58,576 nucleotides of DNA from Kiloniellales bacterium (lineage in GTDB: Bacteria > Pseudomonadota > Alphaproteobacteria > Kiloniellales > JAKSBE01). The translations under genes and the position numbers were made by a program. The DNA lies in contig JANQGU010000114.1 of the NCBI GenBank assembly GCA_028282935.1, positions 1 to 58,576 on the forward strand. The letters run 5' to 3'. Positions 16,162-24,978 of the stretch are shown piece by piece. Within the stretch, counting starts at the first letter, position 1; every line of letters starts with the position of its first letter. The notes beneath the pieces were generated by a model that did no database searches, was not told the origin of the DNA, and saw only the letters and a list, made by a program, of their open reading frames with translations.

Positions 16162-19100
16162 CCGCCGGCCTTGGCGGGTGTCTTGACCGCGAAGAAGATT
16201 GCGTAGAGCACCGGCACGAGCAGCAGGGTCAGCACCGTGCCCAGGGCCAGGCCGAAGGCGATCACGCAGGCCATCGAATAGAACAGCGGATCGACCAGGA
16301 TGATCAGCGGCAGCACGCCGAGGATCGTCGTGGTCGCCGACATCAAAATCGGCCGGAAGCGCGAGACCGCGGCGATCACGACGGCCTCGTGGTCGGAAAG
16401 CCCGGCCGCCCTCTGGCTGTCGATCCGGTCGATCAGGACGATCCCGTTGTTGATGATGACGCCGGCCAGGCTGAGCAGGCCCAGGATGCCGAAGAAGTCG
16501 AAGGGCGCGCGCATGATGATCAGGCCGACCAGGGCGCCGGCGAAGGCCATGGGAATGGTCAGCATGATGATGCTCGGCCGGCGGAAGGAATTGAACTGCC
16601 AGATCAGCAGGACCACGATGCCGATGATGCAGGCCGGCATGTAGCGGAACAGCTTTTCGTTGGTCTCCTCGGAGGTCTCGATCTCGCCGCCGACCTCCCA
16701 GCGGTGGCCGGGCTCGAGGCCCAGGGCCTCGATCGTGGGCGTCACGGCCGCCAGCAGCTCCGGTGCTTTCAGGTGCTGATGGCGGGCCTCCACGGTGACC
16801 GTGCGCTCCTGGTTGTAGCGGGCGATCCGGCTGTACTCCCATTCGCCTCCGAAGTCGGCGACCTGGGGCAGGGGGACCATCACCCCGCGGGCCGAGGAGT
16901 AGACGTTGACGTTCCAAAGGTCGCCGAGCGTCTGGCGTTCGTCCTCGACCGCGCGAAAGACGACGGGGATCGCGGTGTCGCCCTCCCGATAGTCCGTGAC
17001 CTGCTGACCGTCCATGAAGGCGTTCAAGGACATCGCGATCTCCCGCGACGTCACCTCCGCCCGTCGGGCGCGGGACTGGTCGACGACCACGTTGACCTTC
17101 AGGACCTTGTTCTCCCAGTCGATCAGGGCGTAGTCGATGCCCGGCATCTCCTGGAAGGCCCGCTCCAGTTCCTGCCCCTTTGTGTAGATGTGCTCGGCAT
17201 CGATGCCGGTCAGGCGGATCTCGAGCCAGCCCGGCTCGGAGGAGCCCATCCACATCCTCTTGACCTGGGATTCCACGTCGGGGAAGGACTCGGCCAGGTA
17301 GGTCTTGCTGCGCTTGATCACCTCGGGCACCTGATCGGCAGTCTCCGTGTTCACCACCAGGAAGCCGCGGTGGGGGTCCGGGTCCTTGGGCGAGAGCGAG
17401 AGGAAGAAGCGCGGTCCGCCGGTCCCGACATAGGCGATGCTGCTGGTCACCTCGGGGTTCGCCTCCGCGTCGCCGAGCCAGGCGGCATAAGCCTGCACCA
17501 CCTCGTCCGAGGCCTGGATGCGCGACCCGGCGGGAAGGTCGAGATAGACGAGGAACTGGTTGCGGTCGCTCGGCCCGAAGAACTCCCGGACCAGGGAGGT
17601 CGAGGCGTAGCCGGCCAAGGCCAGCAGCACCAGGGTCGCGGCGAGGGTGACGTAGCGCTGCTTGATCGCGGTCTCCAGGATGCCGCGGTAGCTGCGGTAG
17701 AAGCCGCTGTCGTAGGGGTCCTCCTCCGCCTTCGCGCCGCCCGCGGGCGCCTTGACGACGAGGTACCAGTTGCACATCGCCGGGGTCATGTACATCGACA
17801 GCAGCCAGGAGGCCAGGAGCAGGATGATGACGACCATCGGCAGCGCGAAGGCGTATTCGCCCGTCTGGCCGTCGATCATGAGCATCGGCAGGAAGGCCAG
17901 GATCGTGGTCAGCGAGGAGGTCAGCAGGGGCACCGCCAGGGTCCGGCCGGCGGCGAGGCAGGCCTCGCGCCGTTCCTGGCCGCGTTCCATCCGGGCCCGG
18001 ATGTCCTCGGTCACCACGATCGCGTTGTCGACCAGCATGCCCAGCGCCACGATGGCGGCGACGATCGACACCCGGTGCAGCTCGATCCCCATGAGCCACA
18101 TGACGATCAGGCCGAGCAGCATGGTGATCGGCACGAAGGAGCCGACGATCAGCCCGGCGCGCAGGCGCAGGAACAGGATCACCACCAGCAGCACCGTCGC
18201 CAGGGTCTGGTAGACGTTGCTGAGTGCGCCGTCGACCGCCACCTGGACCAGGTCCGGCTGGAAGGTCGCGTATTCCATCACGTAGCCGACCGGCAGCCCC
18301 GCCTCGAGCGCCTTGATCTTGGCGGTGAGCTTCTCGCCGAAATCCACGCTGTTGACCCCGGGCACGATCGAGAGGCTGATCACCACCGTCGGCCTGCCGT
18401 TGTAGTAGGCAAGGCTGGACGGCGGATCGACGTAGCCGCGCTCGACCGAAACGACCTCGGTCAGGTTGACCAACTGGTCGGAGTCGGGGATCGAGATCAG
18501 CACCGCCTCGATGTCTTCGATGCTGGTGAAGTTGCCGGAGGGCTGGATCACGATCTCCTTCTCTTCGACGTCGACGGTGCCGCCGGGCAGGATGACGTTC
18601 TGCCTCTGCAGGGTGGTGAGGACGTCGTAGATGCTGATCCCGAACTCGGCGAGCTTGGCGTTGGAGAACTTGAGGTAGACCTGCTCGTCCTGGACCCCGA
18701 AGAGCTCGACCTTGCGGATTCCCTTCAGCTCGTAGAGCCGGTCGCGCACGTCGCGGGCGACCAGGCGCATCTCGGCCATCGAGAAGCCGTCGCTCCAGAG
18801 CGCGATCGTGGCGACCGCCGTCAGGCCGAACTCGTCGTAGACCAGGGGACCGAGGGTGCCTTCCGGGAGCTGCGGCCGGACGTCGTCCATCTTGTTGCGC
18901 AGCCGCTTCCAGATCGCCTCCAGGTCCTCGTACTCGTCGCGCAGGACGGCGTGGATGATGGAGACGCCGGTCTTGCTGTCCGAGGTGATCTCGTCGATCT
19001 CGGGCATGGTCCGGATCTCCTCCTCGATCCGGCGGGTGATCAGGTCCTCGACCTGCGGCGGTTCCATGCCCGGGAAGGCCGCCGTGATCACCGCCTCGCG

Positions 19101-19229
19101 GATGACGATGGGCGGATCCTCCAGCCGCGGGAACTGGACGAAGAGGTAGATCCCCACCAGGACGATCCCGACGATCGCCGTGATCGTCAGCCGGCTGGTG
19201 TTGATGGCGAAGGACGTGATCCAGGACAT
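16158..19229 (-). CDS. RND efflux transporter permease (AcrB/HAE1-like)
   Basis: 1023 residues, the usual length for a proton-driven RND inner-membrane pump. The start INTSRLTITAIVGIVLVGIYLF is the first helix; VALGMLVDNAIVVTEDI is the TM4 motif and the large periplasmic loops lie at about 40-330 and 550-860. The C-terminal half ends in LLLVPVLYAIFFAVKTP. It works with the adaptor encoded 36 bases upstream. An outer-membrane factor is not in the window. Substrate unknown; drug or lipid efflux is typical. Confidence 0.93.
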   Translation of the reverse strand: MSWITSFAINTSRLTITAIVGIVLVGIYLFVQFPRLEDPPIVIREAVITAAFPGMEPPQVEDLITRRIEEEIRTMPEIDEITSDSKTGVSIIHAVLRDEYEDLEAIWKRLRNKMDDVRPQLPEGTLGPLVYDEFGLTAVATIALWSDGFSMAEMRLVARDVRDRLYELKGIRKVELFGVQDEQVYLKFSNAKLAEFGISIYDVLTTLQRQNVILPGGTVDVEEKEIVIQPSGNFTSIEDIEAVLISIPDSDQLVNLTEVVSVERGYVDPPSSLAYYNGRPTVVISLSIVPGVNSVDFGEKLTAKIKALEAGLPVGYVMEYATFQPDLVQVAVDGALSNVYQTLATVLLVVILFLRLRAGLIVGSFVPITMLLGLIVMWLMGIELHRVSIVAAIVALGMLVDNAIVVTEDIRARMERGQERREACLAAGRTLAVPLLTSSLTTILAFLPMLMIDGQTGEYAFALPMVVIILLLASWLLSMYMTPAMCNWYLVVKAPAGGAKAEEDPYDSGFYRSYRGILETAIKQRYVTLAATLVLLALAGYASTSLVREFFGPSDRNQFLVYLDLPAGSRIQASDEVVQAYAAWLGDAEANPEVTSSIAYVGTGGPRFFLSLSPKDPDPHRGFLVVNTETADQVPEVIKRSKTYLAESFPDVESQVKRMWMGSSEPGWLEIRLTGIDAEHIYTKGQELERAFQEMPGIDYALIDWENKVLKVNVVVDQSRARRAEVTSREIAMSLNAFMDGQQVTDYREGDTAIPVVFRAVEDERQTLGDLWNVNVYSSARGVMVPLPQVADFGGEWEYSRIARYNQERTVTVEARHQHLKAPELLAAVTPTIEALGLEPGHRWEVGGEIETSEETNEKLFRYMPACIIGIVVLLIWQFNSFRRPSIIMLTIPMAFAGALVGLIIMRAPFDFFGILGLLSLAGVIINNGIVLIDRIDSQRAAGLSDHEAVVIAAVSRFRPILMSATTTILGVLPLIILVDPLFYSMACVIAFGLALGTVLTLLLVPVLYAIFFAVKTPAKAGG

Positions 19230-19265
19230 GTCGGGCTCCGGCCGCGGGGAGGGGGGCGTGGTCGG

Positions 19266-20414
19266 CTACTGCGCGAGCAGCTTCACCTCCTGGCCGTCCG
19301 CCAGGAAGGTGACCCCCGCGATCGCCACGACGTCGCCCGCGGTCACGCCCTCGGTGATCACCGCCATGTTGTCGCGCACGCCGGCCGCCTTGACCGGCGT
19401 CTTCTTGACCGCCGAGGTCTCGGGGTCGAAGACGAAGACGTAGCCTTCCCGCGCCGCCTCGGGGTTCGGGCCCGGGGCGATGGCGGAGATCGGCACCAAG
19501 TAGGCCTCGCTCGCGTCGTCCCCGCCCAGGATCAGGCTGACCTCGGTGGTCATGCCCGGCAGCGCGTTCTCGTTCTGCCCGAGGATCGCGACCTTGACCG
19601 GAAAGACGTTGCCGGTCTCGGCCTGCGTGCCGATCTCGGAGACCCTTCCCTCCAGGGTGCCGATCTGTCCGGTCAGGAAGCGGACCTCCGACGGCAGCCC
19701 GAGGTTGAGGTCGCGGACGGTGCCCTCCGGCACCGAGATCTTCACCTCCATGGCGCCCTCGACGTAAACGTCGAAGATGGTCTGGCCGCGCGAGACCTCG
19801 GCGAAGCTGTCGACGTAGCGCTTGGCGACCACCCCGTCGAGGGGGGCGAGCAACTCGGTCTTCTCCAGGTCGCGACGTGCCAGGTTCAGCTCTGAGATTC
19901 GGAACCTCACCTGGTTGCGGGCGCTCTCGTAGGCGGCCAGGGTTTGTTCCTGGACCGACTTGGCGACCCACTTCTTCTTGTAGAGGGCGTCCTGCCGCTC
20001 GAACTCGGTCTTCTTCTCGGCTTCGTCGGCGCGCGCGCGGCCCAGCGCGGCTTCCGCCGACTCCACGCTCAGCTCGAAGGTCTGGGTGTCGAGCAGGGCG
20101 AGGACGTCGCCCTTCTTGAAGCGGTCGCCGACGTCGACCTTGAGATCCTTGATGTTGCCGGAGACCTCGAAGCTCAGCGCGGAGGTGTCCACCGCCTCCA
20201 CCAGGCCCGGGAACTTCCGGAGCTGACCCGAGGCCCGTTCCGAGATCGTGATGGTCTTGATCGCCCGGACCTGCGTCAGAACTTCGGGCTGCTCTTCCTC
20301 GCAGGCCGCGAGGCCGAGGGCGGCCAGCAGCGTTGCCGCCGCCAAGGCGAGACCTCGCCCGTGGCGCCGCCGCCGAGGCGACTGGGTCGTGACCGATGCC
20401 GCGTTAGGAACCAT
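19266..20414 (-). CDS. RND efflux periplasmic adaptor (membrane fusion protein)
   Basis: 382 residues from ATG 20414 (a GTG at 20417 is equally possible; AGGTGA lies upstream of both). A lipobox (LAALGLAAC) marks a lipoprotein signal, so the protein is anchored in the inner membrane facing the periplasm. The half-lipoyl motifs (SFEVSGNIKDLKVDVGDRFKKGD and LLAPLDGVVAKRYVD) flank a coiled-coil hairpin (about residues 110-180). It bridges the RND pump to an outer-membrane channel. The stop of the preceding gene is only a few bases away, so the three genes form an operon. Confidence 0.92.
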   Translation of the reverse strand: MVPNAASVTTQSPRRRRHGRGLALAAATLLAALGLAACEEEQPEVLTQVRAIKTITISERASGQLRKFPGLVEAVDTSALSFEVSGNIKDLKVDVGDRFKKGDVLALLDTQTFELSVESAEAALGRARADEAEKKTEFERQDALYKKKWVAKSVQEQTLAAYESARNQVRFRISELNLARRDLEKTELLAPLDGVVAKRYVDSFAEVSRGQTIFDVYVEGAMEVKISVPEGTVRDLNLGLPSEVRFLTGQIGTLEGRVSEIGTQAETGNVFPVKVAILGQNENALPGMTTEVSLILGGDDASEAYLVPISAIAPGPNPEAAREGYVFVFDPETSAVKKTPVKAAGVRDNMAVITEGVTAGDVVAIAGVTFLADGQEVKLLAQ

Positions 20415-20418
20415 CACG

Positions 20419-21441
20419 CTAGTTCACCTTTTCCTGGACCGTCTGGAAGTACTTCGCCAGGTCGGCCTTCATGCGGTCCTGGCCGACCGATTGCGCGACC
20501 CCGCTGAAGAAGCCGGTGATCTGGTCGGTGAAGGCGCTGTTGACGAAGAAGACCGCGCTGCCGCCCTCGACCGGCAGCGCCACGGCGACCACCTGCAGGG
20601 ACTCGTAAGTGTGGCCGACGAAGTACTCGCGGCGCGTGAGCAGCACGTAGTCGTCGTCGCCGGCGACCATCTGGTGCATGAGCACGAGGCCGGGACGTCC
20701 CTCGACGTTACGCTTCAGCCAGAAGAAGCCCTGGGTGACCTCGGGGTGGCTGTCCTTGGGGAAGCCGAGGAAGACCTTCGCGAACTGGGGAAAGAAGGTC
20801 TGCAGGAAGTCGGTGGCCTGTCCGGCAACCGCTTCCAGCTCCTTCGCCGGCTCCAAGGTCGTGTCGCCCTGCTGATAGGGCGATATGCCCCTCAAGCCCC
20901 CCTGCAGGTAGGCCTGGTGACGGGCCATGAGGATTTCGCGATAGGCGGCGGACACCTTCTGGGGCAGCTCCTGGGAGTCCGCTGAAATGGCCTCCAGCTT
21001 GGCGTTGAGCGCCTCGATCTCCTGGGTGCTGAGGTTGTAGTCGCCGCCGCCGCGATAGCCGTGGAGCTTCTTGGCTTCCGAAAGCTCCGACGCCGTGAAC
21101 CCGACCGCCTGCCATTCCGCGGACTCGACGCTCGGACTCAGCGCGCCGAAGGCCAGGATGCCGGGGTCGTCCTTGAAACCTCGGCCTTCGATCGTTCCGG
21201 GGAGGAGTTCCCTGGGCGGCACGGGAAGGAACATGGCCGCGGCGGCGATCAACTGATCGTCGCGCGTCCGCTCGACGTCCGTGGTGACGATCTTGCCGGA
21301 CTTGAGGTCCGCGCGGTCCTGGTCGCTGTAGCCGAGCCGCGTCATAAGCTCGTCGACCGTCGGCGGCTTTGCCTCCTGTGCCGCGGCGCTGCCGAGCGTC
21401 ACGGCAAACACAAGCAGGGATATGACAATGTTCCTGGGCAT
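20419..21441 (-). CDS. Hypothetical secreted protein of the RND operon
   Basis: 340 residues from the ATG at 21441, with GGGGGT just upstream. A signal peptide (MPRNIVISLLVFAVTLGSAAA) indicates export. The rest is soluble, with no repeats or known catalytic motif that I can name; FFWLKRNVEGRPGLVLMHQM and FFVNSAFTDQITGFFSGV suggest a compact beta-containing C-terminal domain. It is the first gene of the efflux operon, nearly touching the adaptor gene, so it may be an accessory periplasmic factor. Family not recognised. Confidence 0.75.
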   Translation of the reverse strand: MPRNIVISLLVFAVTLGSAAAQEAKPPTVDELMTRLGYSDQDRADLKSGKIVTTDVERTRDDQLIAAAAMFLPVPPRELLPGTIEGRGFKDDPGILAFGALSPSVESAEWQAVGFTASELSEAKKLHGYRGGGDYNLSTQEIEALNAKLEAISADSQELPQKVSAAYREILMARHQAYLQGGLRGISPYQQGDTTLEPAKELEAVAGQATDFLQTFFPQFAKVFLGFPKDSHPEVTQGFFWLKRNVEGRPGLVLMHQMVAGDDDYVLLTRREYFVGHTYESLQVVAVALPVEGGSAVFFVNSAFTDQITGFFSGVAQSVGQDRMKADLAKYFQTVQEKVN

Positions 21442-21688
21442 GCTACCCCCCAATCTCTAACGACCTAAGCTCTTGGACTAAACTAGCCTCTAGGTCAGGT
21501 GTCACCAACCGTCTTCGCGGGGCTTACGCAAACAAAATGACTCCAATGCATTGCGCAAAGTGGATAGTCCGGCCGCAGCAACCGCGATTAATTTGGGACT
21601 TTGATAGCTTTGCGCTCAGCTTCTAGAGCCAGCCGGGATATCATTTACGATGTACGGAAGATGGTATGCGAGCAAGAGGAGGAGCACG
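21442..21688. promoter_or_regulatory. Divergent promoter region
   Basis: This spacer separates the RND operon (leftward) from a small secreted-protein gene (rightward). It contains GCATTGCGCAAAGTGGATAG at 21548-21567, which matches 17 of 20 bases of a sequence upstream of the porin gene at 29552-29571. It could hold -10 type sequences (GGATAG) or an operator. Confidence 0.45.
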
Positions 21689-22156
21689 ATGATACGCGGA
21701 ACGACCCTCGCGCTGGCGGCCTGCGCGGCCATTGCGGTCGCGCAGCCGGTATCGGCCCAGGAGCTCTATTTCTATCCCAGCCAGGGACAAGGTCCGGACA
21801 AGCAGAATCAGGACTTCGGCGAATGCCACGCCTGGGCGATCCAGCAATCCGGCTTCAATCCCATGGTGCAGCAGGCGGGGCCGCCCAAGGAGGCCTCGCA
21901 AGGTGGCGTGGTGCGCGGCGGCGCGCGCGGTGCCGCGGCCGGTGCCGTCGTCGGCGCGATAACCGGGAATGCCGGCAGAGGCGCCGCGGCCGGTGCCGCC
22001 GGAGGCGCGCTGATCGGCGGTTTCCGCAGGGGCGACCAGAAGCGGCAGCAGGACCAGGCGCAACGCCAGTTCAACCAGCAGCAGGCCGCCGGGCGTGCGT
22101 CCTACAACCGCGCGGTCAGTGCCTGCATGCAAGGCCGCGGCTACGGCGTCAGCTAG
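21689..22156 (+). CDS. Secreted glycine-zipper protein
   Basis: 155 residues from ATG 21689, behind GAGGAGGAG. A signal peptide (MIRGTTLALAACAAIAVAQ) ends near PVSAQ. The centre is a glycine-zipper stretch of alternating Gly/Ala (RGAAAGAVVGAITG and RGAAAGAAGGALIGG), able to insert in or pack against a membrane. A Gln-rich linker leads to SYNRAVSACMQGRGYGV; with the FGECHAWA motif this gives two conserved cysteines that may pair. Such proteins are periplasmic or outer-membrane associated. It begins a group of four small exported proteins. Confidence 0.8.
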   Translation: MIRGTTLALAACAAIAVAQPVSAQELYFYPSQGQGPDKQNQDFGECHAWAIQQSGFNPMVQQAGPPKEASQGGVVRGGARGAAAGAVVGAITGNAGRGAAAGAAGGALIGGFRRGDQKRQQDQAQRQFNQQQAAGRASYNRAVSACMQGRGYGVS

Positions 22157-22170
22157 GGAAGGATCCGAGC

Positions 22171-22578
22171 ATGAGAGTCCTGCACAGTGTTGCCCTGGCC
22201 GCCTTCCTCCTGGCGCCCGGCCTTGCCTGGGCGGAGGGCTTCGACGGTTCGAAGCCGCTGATCTGCGCCTCGGTCGACAGCCTGTCCTGCGCGCCGGGCG
22301 AGAACTGCGTGGCCGCGACGACCGAAGCGCTGAACATCCCGCAGTTCCTGCGCATCAACTTCGCCGACAAGGAGGTCACCGCGGAGCGGCCCGATGGCGA
22401 GGCGCGGACATCGGAGATCCAGCGGCTGGAGGCGCTCGACAACGAGATCATCCTGCAGGGCAGCCAAGGCGGCCTGGGGTGGAGCCTGACGATCACCCGG
22501 GCGAGCGGCAAGATGTCGCTCTCGGCCGTCGGCGACCAGGTCGCCTTCGTGGTCTTCGGCGCCTGCACGCGGCTGTGA
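22171..22578 (+). CDS. Hypothetical secreted protein
   Basis: 135 residues, ATG at 22171 with GGAAGGA upstream, 14 bases after the previous gene. A signal peptide ends around AWAEG. Three or four cysteines lie early (LICASVDSLSC, GENCVAA), probably forming disulphides, followed by a beta-rich part (WSLTITRASGKMSLSAVGDQVAFVVFGAC). No named family; the composition suggests a small periplasmic beta-barrel-like domain. Confidence 0.75.
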   Translation: MRVLHSVALAAFLLAPGLAWAEGFDGSKPLICASVDSLSCAPGENCVAATTEALNIPQFLRINFADKEVTAERPDGEARTSEIQRLEALDNEIILQGSQGGLGWSLTITRASGKMSLSAVGDQVAFVVFGACTRL

Positions 22579-22631
22579 CCGCCTTCGAGGGCCGGCCGTT
22601 CGGGGAAGAACGACCGAGGGAGGCAAGAGGC

Positions 22632-23045
22632 ATGAGACGCATGGCATCGGGTCTTGCCGCCGCGGGCCTCGCCGCCGCGGTGGCGCTCGCGGCGAGCGGC
22701 CTGCGCGCGCAAGGGGGCGAGAAGATCCTCGGCCTGACGACCGACAACTTCCAGCTCGACTCCGCCCAGGAGCTGCTCGAGATCTGCACGCTGGAGTCGG
22801 CTCATCCGGACTACCAGACGGCCGTCGGCTTTTGCTACGGCTTCATCTCCGGCGGCGGGCACTTTCATCGGGCGCTCAGCCAGGGACCCGACTTCGACGC
22901 CATAACCTGCCCGCCCCGGGAGATCACGCACGACCAGGTGGTGAGGGTCTTCGCGGCCTACGCGCGCGACAACCCGCAGTACATGGAGGAGGCGCCGATG
23001 GACGTCCTGTTCCGTGCGGCGGCCGCGGAGTGGCCCTGCGAATAG
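22632..23045 (+). CDS. Rap1a/Tai immunity-like secreted protein
   Basis: 137 residues, ATG at 22632 behind GGGAGGCAAGAGG. After a signal peptide (up to about LRAQG) come the features of the Rap1a/Tai domain: LLEICTLE with the first Cys, GFCYGFISGGGHF, ITCPPREITHDQVVRVFAAYARDNP, and the terminal EWPC. In Serratia, Rap1a is a periplasmic immunity protein against a type VI secreted amidase, but many family members stand alone with unknown roles. No toxin or T6SS gene is present here, so a general periplasmic role is as likely. Confidence 0.75.
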   Translation: MRRMASGLAAAGLAAAVALAASGLRAQGGEKILGLTTDNFQLDSAQELLEICTLESAHPDYQTAVGFCYGFISGGGHFHRALSQGPDFDAITCPPREITHDQVVRVFAAYARDNPQYMEEAPMDVLFRAAAAEWPCE

Positions 23046-23078
23046 CGAAGTCAAGCGAGAGAATGGAGAGAGCCAGTC

Positions 23079-23489
23079 ATGCAAGATACCTTGGCAACGA
23101 CCGATAGCGGTCTTCGTGGCGGCGGCCTGCTGCGCCGTGCCGCGGTTCCCCTCCTGCTGGCGGTCGCGCTGGTGGTCGGCGGCTGCACCATGTCGGAGAC
23201 GCAGCAGCGTACGGTGAGCGGCGCCGGCATCGGTGCCGCCGCGGGCGCCGCAGGGGGCGCCCTGTTCGGGGCCATCGCGGGCGTGCCCGGCACCGGTGCC
23301 GCGATCGGAGCCGCGGCGGGCGCGGCCCTCGGCGGTGCCGGCGGCTACATCTACGACCAGCAGAAGAAGCGCGAGGCCTCCGACGCCGAAGCCGCGCGCC
23401 TGCGGGACGAGAACGAGCAGTTGCGGCTGCGGCAGGAGAACGAGGAACTGCGCCGGCAACTGCAACAACAGCAGCAGCAGTCGCAGTAG
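23079..23489 (+). CDS. Glycine-zipper lipoprotein with coiled-coil tail
   Basis: 136 residues. A lipobox (LVVGGC) near residue 36 marks it as a lipoprotein. A glycine zipper follows (GAGIGAAAGAAGGALFGAIAG and GAAIGAAAGAALGGAGG), then YIYDQQKKREASDAEAARLRDEN and a Gln-rich coiled coil to the end. The layout resembles YMGG/OmpA-linker type envelope proteins that insert in the outer membrane. It ends the group of four small exported proteins. Confidence 0.8.
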   Translation: MQDTLATTDSGLRGGGLLRRAAVPLLLAVALVVGGCTMSETQQRTVSGAGIGAAAGAAGGALFGAIAGVPGTGAAIGAAAGAALGGAGGYIYDQQKKREASDAEAARLRDENEQLRLRQENEELRRQLQQQQQQSQ

Positions 23490-23826
23490 CCGCCGCTCTT
23501 GCCTGGGGGCGGGCCTTGCTCGCTACGCGCCTTCGCGTCTCCGGCGCGGCCTTCCGGTCCTCGGCCGACGGCCGCAGTCCCGGCCTGGCGCGGGCGCCGA
23601 GGCGATCGGGGGCGCGCAAGGCGTTCTTCTCCGGTGCTGGCCAGAATCCCGCGGTGTCGTATGATGGAATCGGGACGGGCGCCCTGACGGGGGGACTTCG
23701 CCTCGAGGCGAGGCAAGACCCGATCGGCGCCTCGAAGATCTCGGGCACCCCGCCTTGGGGCGGGGACCGCGACCGGCAAGCGCCCAGGCGTTTCTTTGGC
23801 CAGGCGCTGCGTTGGGGGAAGCGGGG
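23490..23826. other. GC-rich intergenic region
   Basis: 337 bases between the lipoprotein gene and the lipid ABC transporter operon. A perfect short palindrome (GCCTCGAGGC) lies near 23701. No gene or clear terminator; the promoter of the Mla-type operon should be here. Confidence 0.4.
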
Positions 23827-24975
23827 ATGACCGCTGAAACGACGGCGACGAAGGGGAGCGAGTTCGAGCTCGAGCCGACCCGGGACGCCCTGGTCCTGAA
23901 GCTGAAAGGTCCCTGGCGGCTGTCGGGCGGAATCAGCTCGATCGAGAGCCTGTTCGAGCGGCGCGAGCTGACGTCGATCCCCTCAAGGATCAGGCTGGAC
24001 TCCTCGGCGCTGACGGATTGGGACAGCGCCTTGATCTGCTTTCTCGTCGAGCTGAAGAAGCGCTGCCGGACCCTCGGCATCGCACTGGACGCCGACGGGC
24101 TGCCCGAAGGCGCGAGGCGCCTCGTGGCGCTCGCGCTCGCGGTGCCGGAGCGCGAGGGATCGCATCGCGCCGAGGAGTCGCTCGGCTTCACCACCGAGGT
24201 CGGGCGCGAGGTCATCGAGGCCATCAAGAGCGCCGGCGACATGGTCGAGTTCATGGGCGAGAGCTTCATCGCCCTGGGCCGCGCGATCCGGGGCAAGGCC
24301 CGCTTCCGCATGTCCGACACGATCCTCATCGTCCAGCAGTGCGGCCCCGACGCGCTGCCGATCGTGGCCCTCATCTCCTTCCTGGTCGGGATGATCCTGG
24401 GTTTCGTCGGCCTGGTGCAGCTGGAGCAGTTCGGCGCCGACCTCTACGTCGCCAACCTCGTGGCCGTCGCCGTCGTCCGCGAGCTGGGCGGCATGATGAC
24501 CGCCATCATCATGGCCGGGCGGACCGGCGCGGCCTTCGCCGCGCAGCTCGGCACGATGCAGGTCAACGACGAGATCGCCGCCTTCAGGACCATCGGCATT
24601 CCGCCGGTCGAGTTCCTGGTCCTGCCGCGCATGCTGGCGCTGATCTTCGCCGTGCCCCTGCTGACCATCTTTGCCAACGTGGTCGGGATGCTGGGCGGCT
24701 CGGCGGTCACCATGGCCCTTACCGAGGTGAGCCTGCTTCAGTACTACGTCCAGACCGCGGCCTCGGTCGACCTGGTCGACTGGGCGAGCGGCCTGTTCAA
24801 GGCCACGGTCTACGGCGTGATCATCGCCATCTCCGGCTGCCTGCGCGGCATGCAGTCCAGCAAGAGCGCCGCCGCGGTCGGCGATGCCGCGACCTCGGCC
24901 GTGGTCATGGCGATCGTGATGATCATCGTCGCCGAGGCGACCTTGACCGTGATGTATCAGATCCTGGGGATCTAG
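23827..24975 (+). CDS. MlaE-family lipid ABC transporter permease with N-terminal STAS domain
   Basis: 382 residues, ATG at 23827. Residues about 10-105 form a STAS-like domain (LVLKLKGPWRLSGG, RIRLDSSALTDWDSALICFL), the equivalent of MlaB fused to the permease. The rest is the MlaE permease with its hallmark region (ELGGMMTAIIMAGRTGAAFAAQLGTMQVNDEIAA, FRTIGIPPVEFLVLPRMLAL) and five to six membrane helices. The complex moves phospholipids between inner and outer membrane. The ATPase gene follows after three bases. Confidence 0.93.
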   Translation: MTAETTATKGSEFELEPTRDALVLKLKGPWRLSGGISSIESLFERRELTSIPSRIRLDSSALTDWDSALICFLVELKKRCRTLGIALDADGLPEGARRLVALALAVPEREGSHRAEESLGFTTEVGREVIEAIKSAGDMVEFMGESFIALGRAIRGKARFRMSDTILIVQQCGPDALPIVALISFLVGMILGFVGLVQLEQFGADLYVANLVAVAVVRELGGMMTAIIMAGRTGAAFAAQLGTMQVNDEIAAFRTIGIPPVEFLVLPRMLALIFAVPLLTIFANVVGMLGGSAVTMALTEVSLLQYYVQTAASVDLVDWASGLFKATVYGVIIAISGCLRGMQSSKSAAAVGDAATSAVVMAIVMIIVAEATLTVMYQILGI

Positions 24976-24978
24976 CCG

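Noticed and set aside
16389..19895. Plus-strand open frame of over 1100 codons across the RND operon
   Set aside because: It is a mirror frame of the permease with strongly biased Asp/His/Gly/Val content and no domain.
15715..19971. Very long open frame antisense to the RND genes (minus strand, another frame)
   Set aside because: Arg/Gly/Pro/Asp-rich composition typical of a shadow frame in GC-rich DNA. The true frame there encodes a complete RND permease and adaptor.
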